Position numbers and translations under genes: made by a program. A DNA stretch of 64,000 bases, from positions 91,257 to 155,256 of the IMG/VR virus record IMGVR_UViG_3300044823_000365; one strand, written 5' to 3'. The stretch's first letter is position 1; every line of letters starts with the position of its first letter. Of the stretch, positions 54,235 through 62,037 are shown one piece after another. This DNA is from a virus. The notes beneath the pieces are model-generated. The model had not been told where the DNA came from and did no database searches. It saw nothing but the letters and a program-made list of their open reading frames with translations.

Positions 54235-54546
54235 ATGAGCACAAAACCCGAACAAAAACTGGAAGAACGCATCAACATCATGCATACCGTCAATGGAGTG
54301 CACGTGCTGGGAAACAGGATGCGGTTGTTTTTGGTTCAAAAAACCAATGATAAGCTGGTTCCTGAGGGGGTCGGCGTCCGCTATTCTTTGGATAAGTTGC
54401 GGCTTCTTGCTACCGCCGTGCGCAAGGCCCGAGCAAGCGAATTCTCTACCGAGCAGACGCGGGCCTTCTTGCCCCCGTACGGGGAAGAGCTTCAAGAGCG
54501 CCTCGACAAGGCTGTTCGAGACTTTCTTCAGGAGAAACTCGGATGA
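54235..54546 (+). CDS. Hypothetical protein (103 aa)
   Basis: Mixed alpha/beta; strands HTVNGVHVLGNRMRLFLV, then basic helices (LRLLATAVRKARA). Stop overlaps the next start (ATGA). Confidence 0.65.
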   Translation: MSTKPEQKLEERINIMHTVNGVHVLGNRMRLFLVQKTNDKLVPEGVGVRYSLDKLRLLATAVRKARASEFSTEQTRAFLPPYGEELQERLDKAVRDFLQEKLG

Positions 54547-54851
54547 AACTGAAACTGAAGCTGAAATCGCTATACATCATTCTGGGCAGGTTTCTTTTCA
54601 CGCTCGCGCTCCTGGCGGTCATATGGATGCACGCCCACTGGTCGGTGGCTTTGGCGCTCACTCTTATCTTCATCGCACGGGAGGTTGACAATTTTGTGTT
54701 CGGGACGCTCGTCCGCACATTCAAGCGACTGTTCGAAAGCGAGGCGGAAGTCCGGCACAGGGCTGAAATAGATCGTGTATTGGAAGAGATGCTGGAGAAA
54801 GCGAGGGCGAGAAATGTCTACCAACAAACAAAAACCGACCAAAGTAACTAA
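54543..54851 (+). CDS. Membrane protein with two helices and coiled tail (102 aa)
   Basis: LGRFLFTLALLAVIWMHAHW and SVALALTLIFIA are membrane segments, followed by a charged helix (ESEAEVRHRAEIDRVLEEM). ATGA overlap. Possible lysis or envelope role, not shown. Confidence 0.6.
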   Translation: MKLKLKLKSLYIILGRFLFTLALLAVIWMHAHWSVALALTLIFIAREVDNFVFGTLVRTFKRLFESEAEVRHRAEIDRVLEEMLEKARARNVYQQTKTDQSN

Positions 54852-55203
54852 GGACGACCTTGAATTGGCGGCGGAGCTTGAGCGCATCACCACCATCAGG
54901 GGGCTGCTCGACAGCTTCCGCGTGGAATTGACGGAGGCCTTCGAGGCCCTGATAGACGTGGCGGAGACGGGCAACAACCCGGTCACTACTTACCTTGAGG
55001 CCTTCAACACGCGGGATTCCCTGGCTACCTCGTTACAGTTCTTGCAGGCGGAACTCCTGCGGGAACTCGGGCAAGTGGACGAGGAAGACGCCCATGCGCT
55101 GGCCGACCCGCAAGCCGAGGAAGAGACGGAGCCTGTTGCTGGCGGCGACGCTGTTGAAATCGACGAAGCCTTGGGCAACGATCCCGAGAACGAAAAGGAA
55201 TAG
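54814..55203 (+). CDS. Hypothetical acidic protein (129 aa)
   Basis: ATG 54814 overlaps the preceding gene by 38 nt. Helical (DDLELAAELERITTIRGLL, YLEAFNTRDSLATSLQFL) with a very acidic tail (PQAEEETEPVAGGD). Looks like a phage protein that works with its membrane-protein neighbour, by position only. Confidence 0.65.
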   Translation: MSTNKQKPTKVTKDDLELAAELERITTIRGLLDSFRVELTEAFEALIDVAETGNNPVTTYLEAFNTRDSLATSLQFLQAELLRELGQVDEEDAHALADPQAEEETEPVAGGDAVEIDEALGNDPENEKE

Positions 55204-55211
55204 GGTACCAT

Positions 55212-55817
55212 TTGTTCATCTACGTTGTGTGGAACACTCGAAACGGAAAGCTGTACATAGGCAAAACCCGAGGTAGTGTTGCCAAGAGATGGACAGCCCA
55301 CGTCAAAGCCGCTGAAAAGGGAAGCAAACTGTGTTTTCATGCGGCAATTCGTAAGTATGGAATTGAAAGCTTTAGGGTAGCTTTACTGTCTTCATTTGCC
55401 TCATCGGTTGAGGATTTGAACAACCAAGAATGCTACTTTATTGGAAAGTACAGAACCTATCCCCCAACACTAGGCTACGGGTATAACTTGAGTCCGGGCG
55501 GCGATGGCGGGGCGGTAGTGGCAAAGTTTAAGAAAATCACTGACGCTACTCGTGAAAAGATGTCCGCGGCTAAACGTGGACGACCTTTATCCGCCGCACA
55601 TAAACAGCATCTTTCTGAAGCAATTCGAGCAAACCCGCTTGAGTTCACCCCAGCATTCCGTAAGAAACTCAGTGAGAGGCAGCGGGGGGCAAAAAATCAT
55701 AATTGGGGAAAAACGGCTACGCTGGAAACTAGACAAAGACTGAGCATATCCGCAAAAATCCGAGTATTAAACAGGAAGAGAAATAAGAAAGGCAGATTCA
55801 CAAAGGATGGTTTATGA
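55212..55817 (+). CDS. GIY-YIG homing endonuclease
   Basis: 201 aa, TTG start. FIYVVWNTRNGKLYIGKT is the GIY-YIG start, RWTAHV has the catalytic Arg, and NNQECYFIGKY the Glu. The C-terminal half has NUMOD3-like repeats (TREKMSAAKRGRPLSAAH, RQRGAKNHNWGK). Its stop overlaps the next gene (ATGAG). Confidence 0.88.
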   Translation: MFIYVVWNTRNGKLYIGKTRGSVAKRWTAHVKAAEKGSKLCFHAAIRKYGIESFRVALLSSFASSVEDLNNQECYFIGKYRTYPPTLGYGYNLSPGGDGGAVVAKFKKITDATREKMSAAKRGRPLSAAHKQHLSEAIRANPLEFTPAFRKKLSERQRGAKNHNWGKTATLETRQRLSISAKIRVLNRKRNKKGRFTKDGL

Positions 55818-57010
55818 GTCTTTTTGCTCGCGGTATGTGGTCGATTTTTGGGATTAGAAAGGCATCGCAGACTTCGTTTGAAGCTACGATTCAAAGTGAC
55901 AAGCTTCAACAGATCAGTCAGGCCGTGGTTTTTTCTAGAGTAAAGGTCGAAGGAGGTTCTGCTTTTGGTATAAATCCGTACGAATTTCCTCGCTTGGATG
56001 AACAAGGCGACCAGACATTTACCGCTGATTTGTTGAAGCTGGATGATGGCGTTTATGGGTTTTGGGGAATAGTGAATGGGTTTGAAGATGTGACCGATCC
56101 CAAGTCCAAGGCCGAGGCGCTGGCATACAAGGATGCCGGACGGCCGTTCAGGTTCCTGTCGAAGGACGAAAAGAAAGTCGTCGAGGCGAGCGTCATCGCG
56201 TCGGCGGTGCTGTCCCGCGCCCAGTTCCCCGTGCTGGTGGACTTCAACAGCGAGACGGTCTACGCGGCTTCCGGAAACGCGGACGAAGTGGGGATGGTGC
56301 GCTCCATCATCACCGCCCTCGGCGGCGAGGACTTCAGCCTCGCATGGCAGTTCGACACCCCCGATTGGCCGACGAAATTCCTCGACACCGTAGCGGGCAA
56401 GAACAAGTTCGAGGCCGAGATGGCGACCCGTGCCGACGAGCTTACCCGCTTCCGCCCCGACGAGGTCGAGAAGCTGGACGACAGGGTGCTGGAGAACATC
56501 GTCGCCAACTATTTCTCCATGTCCGAACTGGAGACCGGGCTGTGGGCCGGGCTGTCCACTCCCGCCCGCATCCGGCTTTGCAGGACGGGCGATCCCTTGT
56601 CCGCGTCCAGCCCCAGCACGGCGTTTTCGGTCCTGCACGAATTCGGCAAGTCCGAGGTCGCCGGGGCGGCCGTCGTGTTCCAGAGCTTGGATTCCAGATT
56701 CAACAAGAAGACCGACAAAGAGACGCAGTTCCGCACGAACCTGTTCACCATCGACGTGAACGACAACATCAACCTCACGGATGCCGGGGCGGCCATGCTG
56801 CGGGGCTTCGACCTCCCGACGTTCAAGCGGGAGATGAAACAGGCAGCCAAGAATCGCAGCCTGACAATCGGTGACTACTGGAAAGAGTGGCTGCTTAAGA
56901 TGAAAGAAGCGGTTCTTCTATTCACAGATAATGCGACTGAGACTCTGAAAACTGATCCAAAGAAATGCGGACTTAAACCATATGACGGAGAAACGTCAAA
57001 GGATGCCTAA
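55814..57010 (+). CDS. Hypothetical protein (398 aa)
   Basis: N-terminal 60 residues mixed, then FWGIVNGFEDVTD, FPVLVDFNSETVYAASGN and RADELTRFRPDEVEKLDD. The pattern (short strands, ASxxxADEVxxVRSIItaLGG, later tail) is loosely like RdgC-type recombination proteins, but key motifs are not certain. The first 95 codons are AT-richer than the rest. No firm function. Confidence 0.6.
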   Translation: MSLFARGMWSIFGIRKASQTSFEATIQSDKLQQISQAVVFSRVKVEGGSAFGINPYEFPRLDEQGDQTFTADLLKLDDGVYGFWGIVNGFEDVTDPKSKAEALAYKDAGRPFRFLSKDEKKVVEASVIASAVLSRAQFPVLVDFNSETVYAASGNADEVGMVRSIITALGGEDFSLAWQFDTPDWPTKFLDTVAGKNKFEAEMATRADELTRFRPDEVEKLDDRVLENIVANYFSMSELETGLWAGLSTPARIRLCRTGDPLSASSPSTAFSVLHEFGKSEVAGAAVVFQSLDSRFNKKTDKETQFRTNLFTIDVNDNINLTDAGAAMLRGFDLPTFKREMKQAAKNRSLTIGDYWKEWLLKMKEAVLLFTDNATETLKTDPKKCGLKPYDGETSKDA

Positions 57011-57251
57011 AAGATGCCCCAAGTGCGACACGGAAGACTTGTCACGGTTCGCTAAGAACAAAGGCAGAGCGGATGGATTACAAGTTTGGTGTCGTACTTG
57101 CCGTCAAGAGTACTATCTCAAGAATCGAAGCAGATGCTTAGCAAGCAATAAGCACTATCGTCAAACCAATGCTGAATACCGGGAACGCAAAGATAGACTG
57201 GCTTGGTTGAATCCGATCCGAAGATCAGCGAGTAAAAAGCGGACACTATAA
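56982..57251 (+). CDS. Zinc-finger fragment of an HNH-type protein (89 aa)
   Basis: Contains CPKCDTEDLSRFAKNKGR and WCRTCRQEYY, the typical N-terminal zinc finger of phage HNH endonucleases, but the HNH part is missing. Overlaps the preceding gene. Relic or small DNA-binding protein. Confidence 0.6.
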   Translation: MTEKRQRMPKRCPKCDTEDLSRFAKNKGRADGLQVWCRTCRQEYYLKNRSRCLASNKHYRQTNAEYRERKDRLAWLNPIRRSASKKRTL

Positions 57252-57718
57252 TGCCGAACTTGACAGTAGCGACGATCATCATGAAGGACCGGGCGAACGT
57301 ATTGCTCGTGAAGCCCAACGAGGGACCGGACGACAACCTTTGGGCTATCCCAGAGGGAGTTGTCGCTGAGGGCGAAACCGTCCGTAACGCCTGCATCCGC
57401 TCGGTGAAGGAAGCACTCGGGCTGGACATTGAGCCGAAGATGACGTTGTTCATCTGCGAGCGTGTCGTGCCCAACGACCACCGCCTCGGTATTTTTGTCC
57501 TTGCCGAGCCCGTCCCGCTGACGGAATTGAACGAGGGATTCGGCCAAGGCGAGATGCTCATCCTCAAGGGTGGAATCGAAGAGGCACGCTGGGTCGGCGT
57601 GCAGTCCCTCGGAGAGCTTCAGAAAAAGGAAGGCATGAGCGAGTTCACCGCCAGTGCGTTTTTCAAATTCAGTGAATTTTTAAAATCTAATATCCCATCC
57701 GTTAGTAGGAGTAATTAG
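57251..57718 (+). CDS. Nudix-like hydrolase with degenerate Nudix box
   Basis: 155 aa. Fold signals: LTVATIIMKDRANVLLVKP then WAIPEGVVAEGETVRNACIR and SVKEALGLDI. The Nudix box would be G..E...REU.EE.G; here REU is RSV and EE is EA, so two catalytic Glu are changed. It may bind rather than cleave nucleotides or have altered activity. Confidence 0.65.
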   Translation: MPNLTVATIIMKDRANVLLVKPNEGPDDNLWAIPEGVVAEGETVRNACIRSVKEALGLDIEPKMTLFICERVVPNDHRLGIFVLAEPVPLTELNEGFGQGEMLILKGGIEEARWVGVQSLGELQKKEGMSEFTASAFFKFSEFLKSNIPSVSRSN

Positions 57719-57729
57719 TCAAGGGCCCC

Positions 57730-57752
57730 ATAGCTAAAGCTGGGGGTATCCG
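57730..57752 (+). promoter_or_regulatory. Hairpin after Nudix gene
   Basis: CCCCATAGCT-AA-AGCTGGGG (two-base bulge) shortly after the Nudix stop; weak terminator or 3' end structure. Confidence 0.3.
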
Positions 57753-57766
57753 CAGCGACATAAGAG

Positions 57767-57943
57767 ATGAGCCACGAATGCACGAACCCGCCCGAGTGCC
57801 GCAAGCCTTCCGCGCACTGCTATAGCATGACGATTACGCTGGACGGCAAAGAATATTTTACGGAGCAGTATTGGATGTGCGAAGCGTGCTTCGAGCGATG
57901 GCTCAAGGTCAACAAGGAGAGCGGGTATGACGAAATCGAGTAA
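57767..57943 (+). CDS. Cys-rich small protein (58 aa)
   Basis: SHECTNPPECRK...AHCYSMT and WMCEACFERWL give a zinc-finger pattern. SD-like agag upstream. Unknown. Confidence 0.6.
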   Translation: MSHECTNPPECRKPSAHCYSMTITLDGKEYFTEQYWMCEACFERWLKVNKESGYDEIE

Positions 57944-57972
57944 GGACTATCCCGCCCCAAGGTCAATTAAAT

Positions 57973-57996
57973 TTTGAGAATTATACGCTTGACAAT
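57973..57996 (+). repeat. Island-type repeat element (element d)
   Basis: GAGAATTATACGCTTG matches the core of the 16764 element, but this copy is alone, without a partner or AAAATA flank. Confidence 0.4.
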
Positions 57997-58008
57997 GGGA
58001 GGTGAGTT

Positions 58009-58290
58009 ATGAGGCTTTACTGGTTTGGCTACCGCTGGTTTATGCGACTAGCCCACAAATTTGATTGGCATTATGCTCCAGTTATCGGCCCTTTTGACGA
58101 TGGTCGCTATCAGCGTTGGTGCAAGTGGTGCGGTTTTAGAGAAAGTTTTCGCAATTTTATCGCAATAAAGCAGGACGGCCTAAGTGTTAATCGATGCGAT
58201 GAGTATTTAGGTCCTTTCCGCTGTGAAAATAAGATAGGGCACAAAGGTGCTTGTGCGTTTGATTCGAAAACAAGGGAGATAAAAAGTTGA
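58009..58290 (+). CDS. Hypothetical zinc-type protein (93 aa)
   Basis: SD gggaggtgag. Aromatic-rich N-terminus (YWFGYRWFMRLAHKFDWHYA), then WCKWCGF and later Cys/His. ATGA-like coupling to the next gene. Confidence 0.6.
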   Translation: MRLYWFGYRWFMRLAHKFDWHYAPVIGPFDDGRYQRWCKWCGFRESFRNFIAIKQDGLSVNRCDEYLGPFRCENKIGHKGACAFDSKTREIKS

Positions 58291-58751
58291 AAAATCTTCC
58301 CATTGCAAAGCGTATAGTTCCCAAAATTAAGAAGCATTTCGTCACATTCTACAGCCCCGGCACGCTTTTCGCCGAGACGACCCAAAAGCCCATCGATTCG
58401 TGGGATGTCAAGAAAGCGACGGGCATGGCCCGAGCGGTCAAGGAGCGGTACGACGCCGTGCCCTACGGCTTTCGGTTCTCGACTAGCGGCCGCGGGGACG
58501 AGGACTTGGATTCCAAGGTCACGGCGACAAGCCCGTTTTATTTCCTCGGCGGGAAAATCGAGACGCTGGAGCAGGTGAAAGCGCGGGCGACCAAAGGCGG
58601 CACGATCCTGGTATCCAACATGGAGATCAACGGCTGGGACCGCGTCATCACGAACACGAACTCGTGGAAATGCACGCTGCCGCTAAATCCCGGCGACGTG
58701 GTGCTGGATTTCAAGGTGAAGAATGGAAAGAGACGTTCGAAAAAACCCTAA
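58287..58751 (+). CDS. Hypothetical protein (154 aa)
   Basis: TTG start overlapping the preceding stop. It reads HFVTFYSPGTLFAETT...YGFRFST, and ends KSKR-type basic tail (KNGKRRSKKP). A widespread type of small phage protein without known role. Confidence 0.6.
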   Translation: MKNLPIAKRIVPKIKKHFVTFYSPGTLFAETTQKPIDSWDVKKATGMARAVKERYDAVPYGFRFSTSGRGDEDLDSKVTATSPFYFLGGKIETLEQVKARATKGGTILVSNMEINGWDRVITNTNSWKCTLPLNPGDVVLDFKVKNGKRRSKKP

Positions 58752-58773
58752 GCCCCAGCGGATGTGGGCGGTG

Positions 58774-58779
58774 TACAAT
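58774..58779 (+). promoter_or_regulatory. TACAAT -10-like box
   Basis: GTGTACAAT 12 nt before the TTG at 58792. A similar GTGTACAAT occurs near 19095. Confidence 0.35.
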
Positions 58780-58791
58780 TAGGGCATCCTG

Positions 58792-58941
58792 TTGCACGCC
58801 TACCGCATGAGGCGGGAAGCTCTCGAATGGTGCCGTAAGGAAGCCGCCAAGTATCCCGTTAGTGGCCCAGCCGTCCTATGGCAGGATGTGTTCGAAATCC
58901 ACAAGGTCCTTGTCGCCGAGTCGGAGAAAGCGGTGCGGTGA
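58792..58941 (+). CDS. Small helical protein (49 aa)
   Basis: TTG 58792 (ATG 58807 is in frame). Helical throughout (MRREALEWCRKEAAKYP). TGATG overlap with the next gene. Confidence 0.5.
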   Translation: MHAYRMRREALEWCRKEAAKYPVSGPAVLWQDVFEIHKVLVAESEKAVR

Positions 58942-59048
58942 TGGCAGAGGGCGAATGGGCGGGGCTCACGGTTTTTGCGATTCTGGGCGGCAGTGTTCCG
59001 TTTGCTTCGTCGGCGCGAGCATACTGGAAAAAGCGGGGCCGGTTATGA
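58941..59048 (+). CDS. Small membrane peptide (35 aa)
   Basis: A short hydrophobic helix (GLTVFAILGGSVPFA) and a basic end (YWKKRGRL). Coupled by overlaps on both sides. Confidence 0.45.
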   Translation: MAEGEWAGLTVFAILGGSVPFASSARAYWKKRGRL

Positions 59049-59656
59049 GGAACAAGGAGCTTTTTACCGCCTGCACAAGCCAATGCGTCTGGTGCAAGGA
59101 GCAGTGGCCTGTCGTCAACCATCGGGGTGGAATCGTCCATACGGCCCCTTACACCAAGGACCCCAAGCTCTTCTGCTGGGGCTGCCAGTCGGGGACGATC
59201 CGCAAGGCCTTCAATTACATGGACTACACCGGGGGCAAGCGAATCCGGTGGAAGGTGCCGCCCGCCGAAACGATCAGGAAGACCACGCCCAATTCCATCA
59301 TCGTCAGACCGAGCACCCGCGACTTCTGGCGCAACATCATCGAAGCCAGCCTCAGCGTATCGTCTTGGCCCGAGTGGAAGCGCGGCATCAGCCTCACGGG
59401 CAAGGAGTCTCCCAAGGCGACCGAGGAAGACCTGAAGCGCATGCGGGACGAGCTTCTGCAATACGATGCCTTGGACTATTGGTCCCGCCGACCCTGCACC
59501 GATAATTTCCGGTTCCGCCCCGGCTACGTATTGGGGAAGGGATTCACGGGAGGAGTTTTTGCGCAACCGACATGCAACTGGGGCATCGGCTGCACAGCAT
59601 GCTGGGAGAAGTACGAGAAGTTCTACGAAGAGCGATCCAAGGACTGGTGCGACTGA
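59045..59656 (+). CDS. Cys-rich zinc protein (203 aa)
   Basis: ATGA overlap. CTSQCVWCKE...LFCWGCQSG forms a zinc ribbon near the N-terminus; CNWGIGCTACWEKYEKF another at the end. Charged helical centre. Unknown role. Confidence 0.65.
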   Translation: MRNKELFTACTSQCVWCKEQWPVVNHRGGIVHTAPYTKDPKLFCWGCQSGTIRKAFNYMDYTGGKRIRWKVPPAETIRKTTPNSIIVRPSTRDFWRNIIEASLSVSSWPEWKRGISLTGKESPKATEEDLKRMRDELLQYDALDYWSRRPCTDNFRFRPGYVLGKGFTGGVFAQPTCNWGIGCTACWEKYEKFYEERSKDWCD

Positions 59657-59844
59657 TGGTTACAGGCACGCTCGATCTTCCGAAGATGGACGGGGCGGAA
59701 ATCCGGCCCGGAATCGTCCTCATCGGGGAGCCCGCCCCCATGCCGGGCACGGGCAAGCTGCGCTGCCTAGCGAATGTCACGGGGATGCTTTGCCTCGTGG
59801 AGCTATCGAGCAAGTTTGGAAACCCCAATGAGCCTCGAACTTAA
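59656..59844 (+). CDS. Small hypothetical protein (62 aa)
   Basis: TGATG overlap. Beta-rich (IRPGIVLIGEPAPMPGTGKLR). Unknown. Confidence 0.55.
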   Translation: MVTGTLDLPKMDGAEIRPGIVLIGEPAPMPGTGKLRCLANVTGMLCLVELSSKFGNPNEPRT

Positions 59845-60103
59845 AACAGTCGCGATGCGGCATGAGTATGAGATCGTGGGCGAGTCCGGCTATAGGTACG
59901 CGGTTTATGCCACGAAGGACGATGAGTTCGGCTCGTGGTCGGCTTCCGTGATGATTTCGGATTGGGGAGCCTTGACGCCGGAGGCAGCCGTCGAGCAGTT
60001 GGCCCCGGCGCTCAAGAACCTGCCGGACATGCAACTTTGCCAAACGCGACTTACCTTATCTCACGTTTCTTCAGTATTTGAATCGTATAAAGAGTTTTAC
60101 TAG
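59828..60103 (+). CDS. Hypothetical protein (91 aa)
   Basis: Overlaps the preceding gene by 17 nt. Strands HEYEIVGESGYRYAVYA, then TPEAAVEQLAPALKNL helix. Unknown. Confidence 0.6.
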   Translation: MSLELKTVAMRHEYEIVGESGYRYAVYATKDDEFGSWSASVMISDWGALTPEAAVEQLAPALKNLPDMQLCQTRLTLSHVSSVFESYKEFY

Positions 60104-60115
60104 GCTATCTAAGCC

Positions 60116-61249
60116 ATGAATCTGATTTCACAGCGTCCTCAAACTTGGTCCAATATTGTTGGGCAACAACGGGCTATCGATGTACTCCAAGCTGTGTTGC
60201 GGAACCAGAACTTTCTTACCCGAGGTGTTATTTTATACGGTGTTCTTGGAGTTGGCAAGACCACGGCTGCTTATGTGTTCAGCAAGGCCCTGATGTGCAC
60301 GGGGGAAGACCCGCTCGGCTGCGGGACATGCCCCTCCTGCGCCCTGATCGCCGAATCCGGCATCGACCAGCATCCTGATTTCATGGAGGTGGACGGCGCT
60401 CTGAGGTCGGGCGTCGAGGCTGCCCGAGATATCGTGGAAGTCACCCTGTCCCTGCCCGTGCTAGGAAAGCGCAAGGTGAGCGTGATCGACGAGGCCCAAT
60501 CCCTCAGCCCCGAGGCTTGGGGCGCGTATCTCAAGATATTGGAACAGGGCGAAACCGAATCCGTGTTCATCTTCGTGAGCAACGAGGCGGAGCGCATCAA
60601 GCGCACCATCATGTCCCGCTGCATCAAGATTCCGTTCGAGCGTGTCGGCCGCAGCACGATGGTCGGGCTGCTCTCGAAGATCGCCATGGAGAACGGCATC
60701 AAGTACGAGCTTGAGGGGCTGGAAGCGATCGCCCGGCACTCCAAGGGCATCGTCCGGGATGCCGTGCAATGGCTCAACACCGCGGCCGCGCTCGGGGAAG
60801 TCAAGTCCGACCTTGTCCGCACGGTGATCGACATCTCGCTTGAGGACAAATGCACGAAGCTCCTGCTTATCGTGGCGAGGAAGGACCAAGTGGCGGCGGC
60901 CAAGCTGGCGGACGAAATCGGGCTGAACGCCACGCCGCAGCGGATCGTGGAGACGCTGCTCTCGATTTACAGCCGCTCGGTGTGGCAGGCCGACCCGGAG
61001 TCCGAGCTCAAGCGGATATACGTGGGCCTGCCCAACGTCGGGGAGGTGACGGGCATCTTGATCAAGTGGTCCGCCATCGGCATGCCCGCCGACGTGCTCC
61101 CCCTCATCGTGTTCGAGCTACTCAAGACCCAGCAAAACAAGGCGGCCCGGTCCATGGCCGCCACCGCCATAGCCCACCCCGCCCCGGCCCCGATCCGCCC
61201 GAAAACCTCCTCCCTCGCCGCCCTGCTGGGAGACGAAGAAGCTATCTGA
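60116..61249 (+). CDS. dnaX: Clamp loader ATPase (DnaX / gamma-tau-like)
   Basis: 377 aa. Walker A GVLGVGKTT (about 42-50), zinc module CTGEDPLGCGTCPSC, Walker B VSVIDEAQSL (about 123), sensor 1 FIFVSNEAERI and SRC motif IMSRCIKIPFERV. This is the standard DnaX core, with a shorter C-terminal part than bacterial tau. It loads the clamp-like protein (49469) for PolA. Confidence 0.9.
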   Translation: MNLISQRPQTWSNIVGQQRAIDVLQAVLRNQNFLTRGVILYGVLGVGKTTAAYVFSKALMCTGEDPLGCGTCPSCALIAESGIDQHPDFMEVDGALRSGVEAARDIVEVTLSLPVLGKRKVSVIDEAQSLSPEAWGAYLKILEQGETESVFIFVSNEAERIKRTIMSRCIKIPFERVGRSTMVGLLSKIAMENGIKYELEGLEAIARHSKGIVRDAVQWLNTAAALGEVKSDLVRTVIDISLEDKCTKLLLIVARKDQVAAAKLADEIGLNATPQRIVETLLSIYSRSVWQADPESELKRIYVGLPNVGEVTGILIKWSAIGMPADVLPLIVFELLKTQQNKAARSMAATAIAHPAPAPIRPKTSSLAALLGDEEAI

Positions 61250-61268
61250 TCCTATTTGTGGGGGAATT

Positions 61269-61694
61269 ATGCACCACCTGCTTGTCGTCTTGGAATGGAT
61301 TCTCGGGCTTTCCGCCACCACCATCGGCGGGCTGCTTGTCATAGGCTTCATCCTCGCCAGCATCCGCGCGCTTCTGGGCCACAAAGATGCGCCGTGGGTC
61401 ATTGGCGACGTGGCCGCCGCCGAGGCCCTCGCTGCCGCCGAAGGCTGGCCGCACAGGGCGCTGGTCGCTTTCGACATCTTTTGCAACGTCGTCTTTTTCT
61501 TTGGCGATCAGGATGAGACTATAAGCTGCCACGCGTATCGGGCTTCGCTTTGGGGCCATTGGTGGGGGATCGCCATGACTTGGTGGCTATGCCTTCTCCA
61601 GCCGTCGCACGGGCAGCTTGCGGCTTCCGGAGACCTCCAGAGAGCTACCGCCCGTGTCTCGATTTTGACTAGATTACTGGGAGTTTCCAGCTAA
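61269..61694 (+). CDS. Membrane protein (141 aa)
   Basis: SD gggggaatt. TM segment LEWILGLSATTIGGLLVIGFIL; later FDIFCNVVFFFGDQDETISC and LWGHWWGIAMTWWLCLL. The D(E)TISxxAYR pattern is found in uncharacterised phage membrane proteins. Convergent with the next gene; the two overlap at 61674-61694. Confidence 0.65.
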   Translation: MHHLLVVLEWILGLSATTIGGLLVIGFILASIRALLGHKDAPWVIGDVAAAEALAAAEGWPHRALVAFDIFCNVVFFFGDQDETISCHAYRASLWGHWWGIAMTWWLCLLQPSHGQLAASGDLQRATARVSILTRLLGVSS

Positions 61695-61979
61695 GCCCGC
61701 GTTTCCTGATTCTTCCGCTTTCTTTCGCTTTTCTACCCTTGCCAGACCCGCCTTCCGTGCCGCTTCTTGTCTCTTGGCGCTGGGTGCGGTCTTTCTTCTT
61801 GTCAACCGTTTGCTGATTTCCACGGCATATCTCGCCAGATGTTTGTTGCTGTACGAATCCCTTTGGTAAGGCCCAATAGGCGTTTTCTCGGCGTGCTCGC
61901 GGACAAGCTGCTCCACCACGCCCGGAGTCAAATGGTCACGCATGAGAACATAGAGAAACGTCACTAAGCGGTCGTTCAT
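61674..61979 (-). CDS. Hypothetical basic protein on the minus strand (101 aa)
   Basis: The minus-strand ATG at 61979 lies 6 nt after a TATAAT box, so it is leaderless. Helical N-terminal half (LYVLMRDHLTPGVVEQLV), basic C-terminal half (KRLTRRKTAPSAKRQEAARK). It is divergent from the NusG-like gene and may be its regulator or a DNA-binding protein. Confidence 0.7.
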   Translation of the reverse strand: MNDRLVTFLYVLMRDHLTPGVVEQLVREHAEKTPIGPYQRDSYSNKHLARYAVEISKRLTRRKTAPSAKRQEAARKAGLARVEKRKKAEESGNAGLAGNSQ

Positions 61980-61985
61980 TTTTCT

Positions 61986-62014
61986 ATTATAAACAAAAAA
62001 ACTTCTGTTTGCAA
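61986..62014 (-). promoter_or_regulatory. Sigma70-type minus-strand promoter
   Basis: On the minus strand TTGCAA (62009-62014), 17-nt spacer, TATAAT (61986-61991), then 6 nt to the ATG. The -35 lies within the inverted repeat. Confidence 0.7.
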
Positions 62015-62019
62015 CAGAA
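62003..62019. promoter_or_regulatory. Inverted repeat in divergent promoter region
   Basis: TTCTGTT-tgc-AACAGAA. It covers the minus-strand -35 and lies just before the plus-strand AGTATTA, so a bound protein could control both genes. Confidence 0.55.
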
Positions 62020-62023
62020 ACTC

Positions 62024-62030
62024 AGTATTA
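62024..62030 (+). promoter_or_regulatory. AGTATTA promoter-like element, leaderless spacing
   Basis: AGTATTA 7 nt before the ATG at 62038. Confidence 0.5.
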
Positions 62031-62037
62031 GTCCCTG

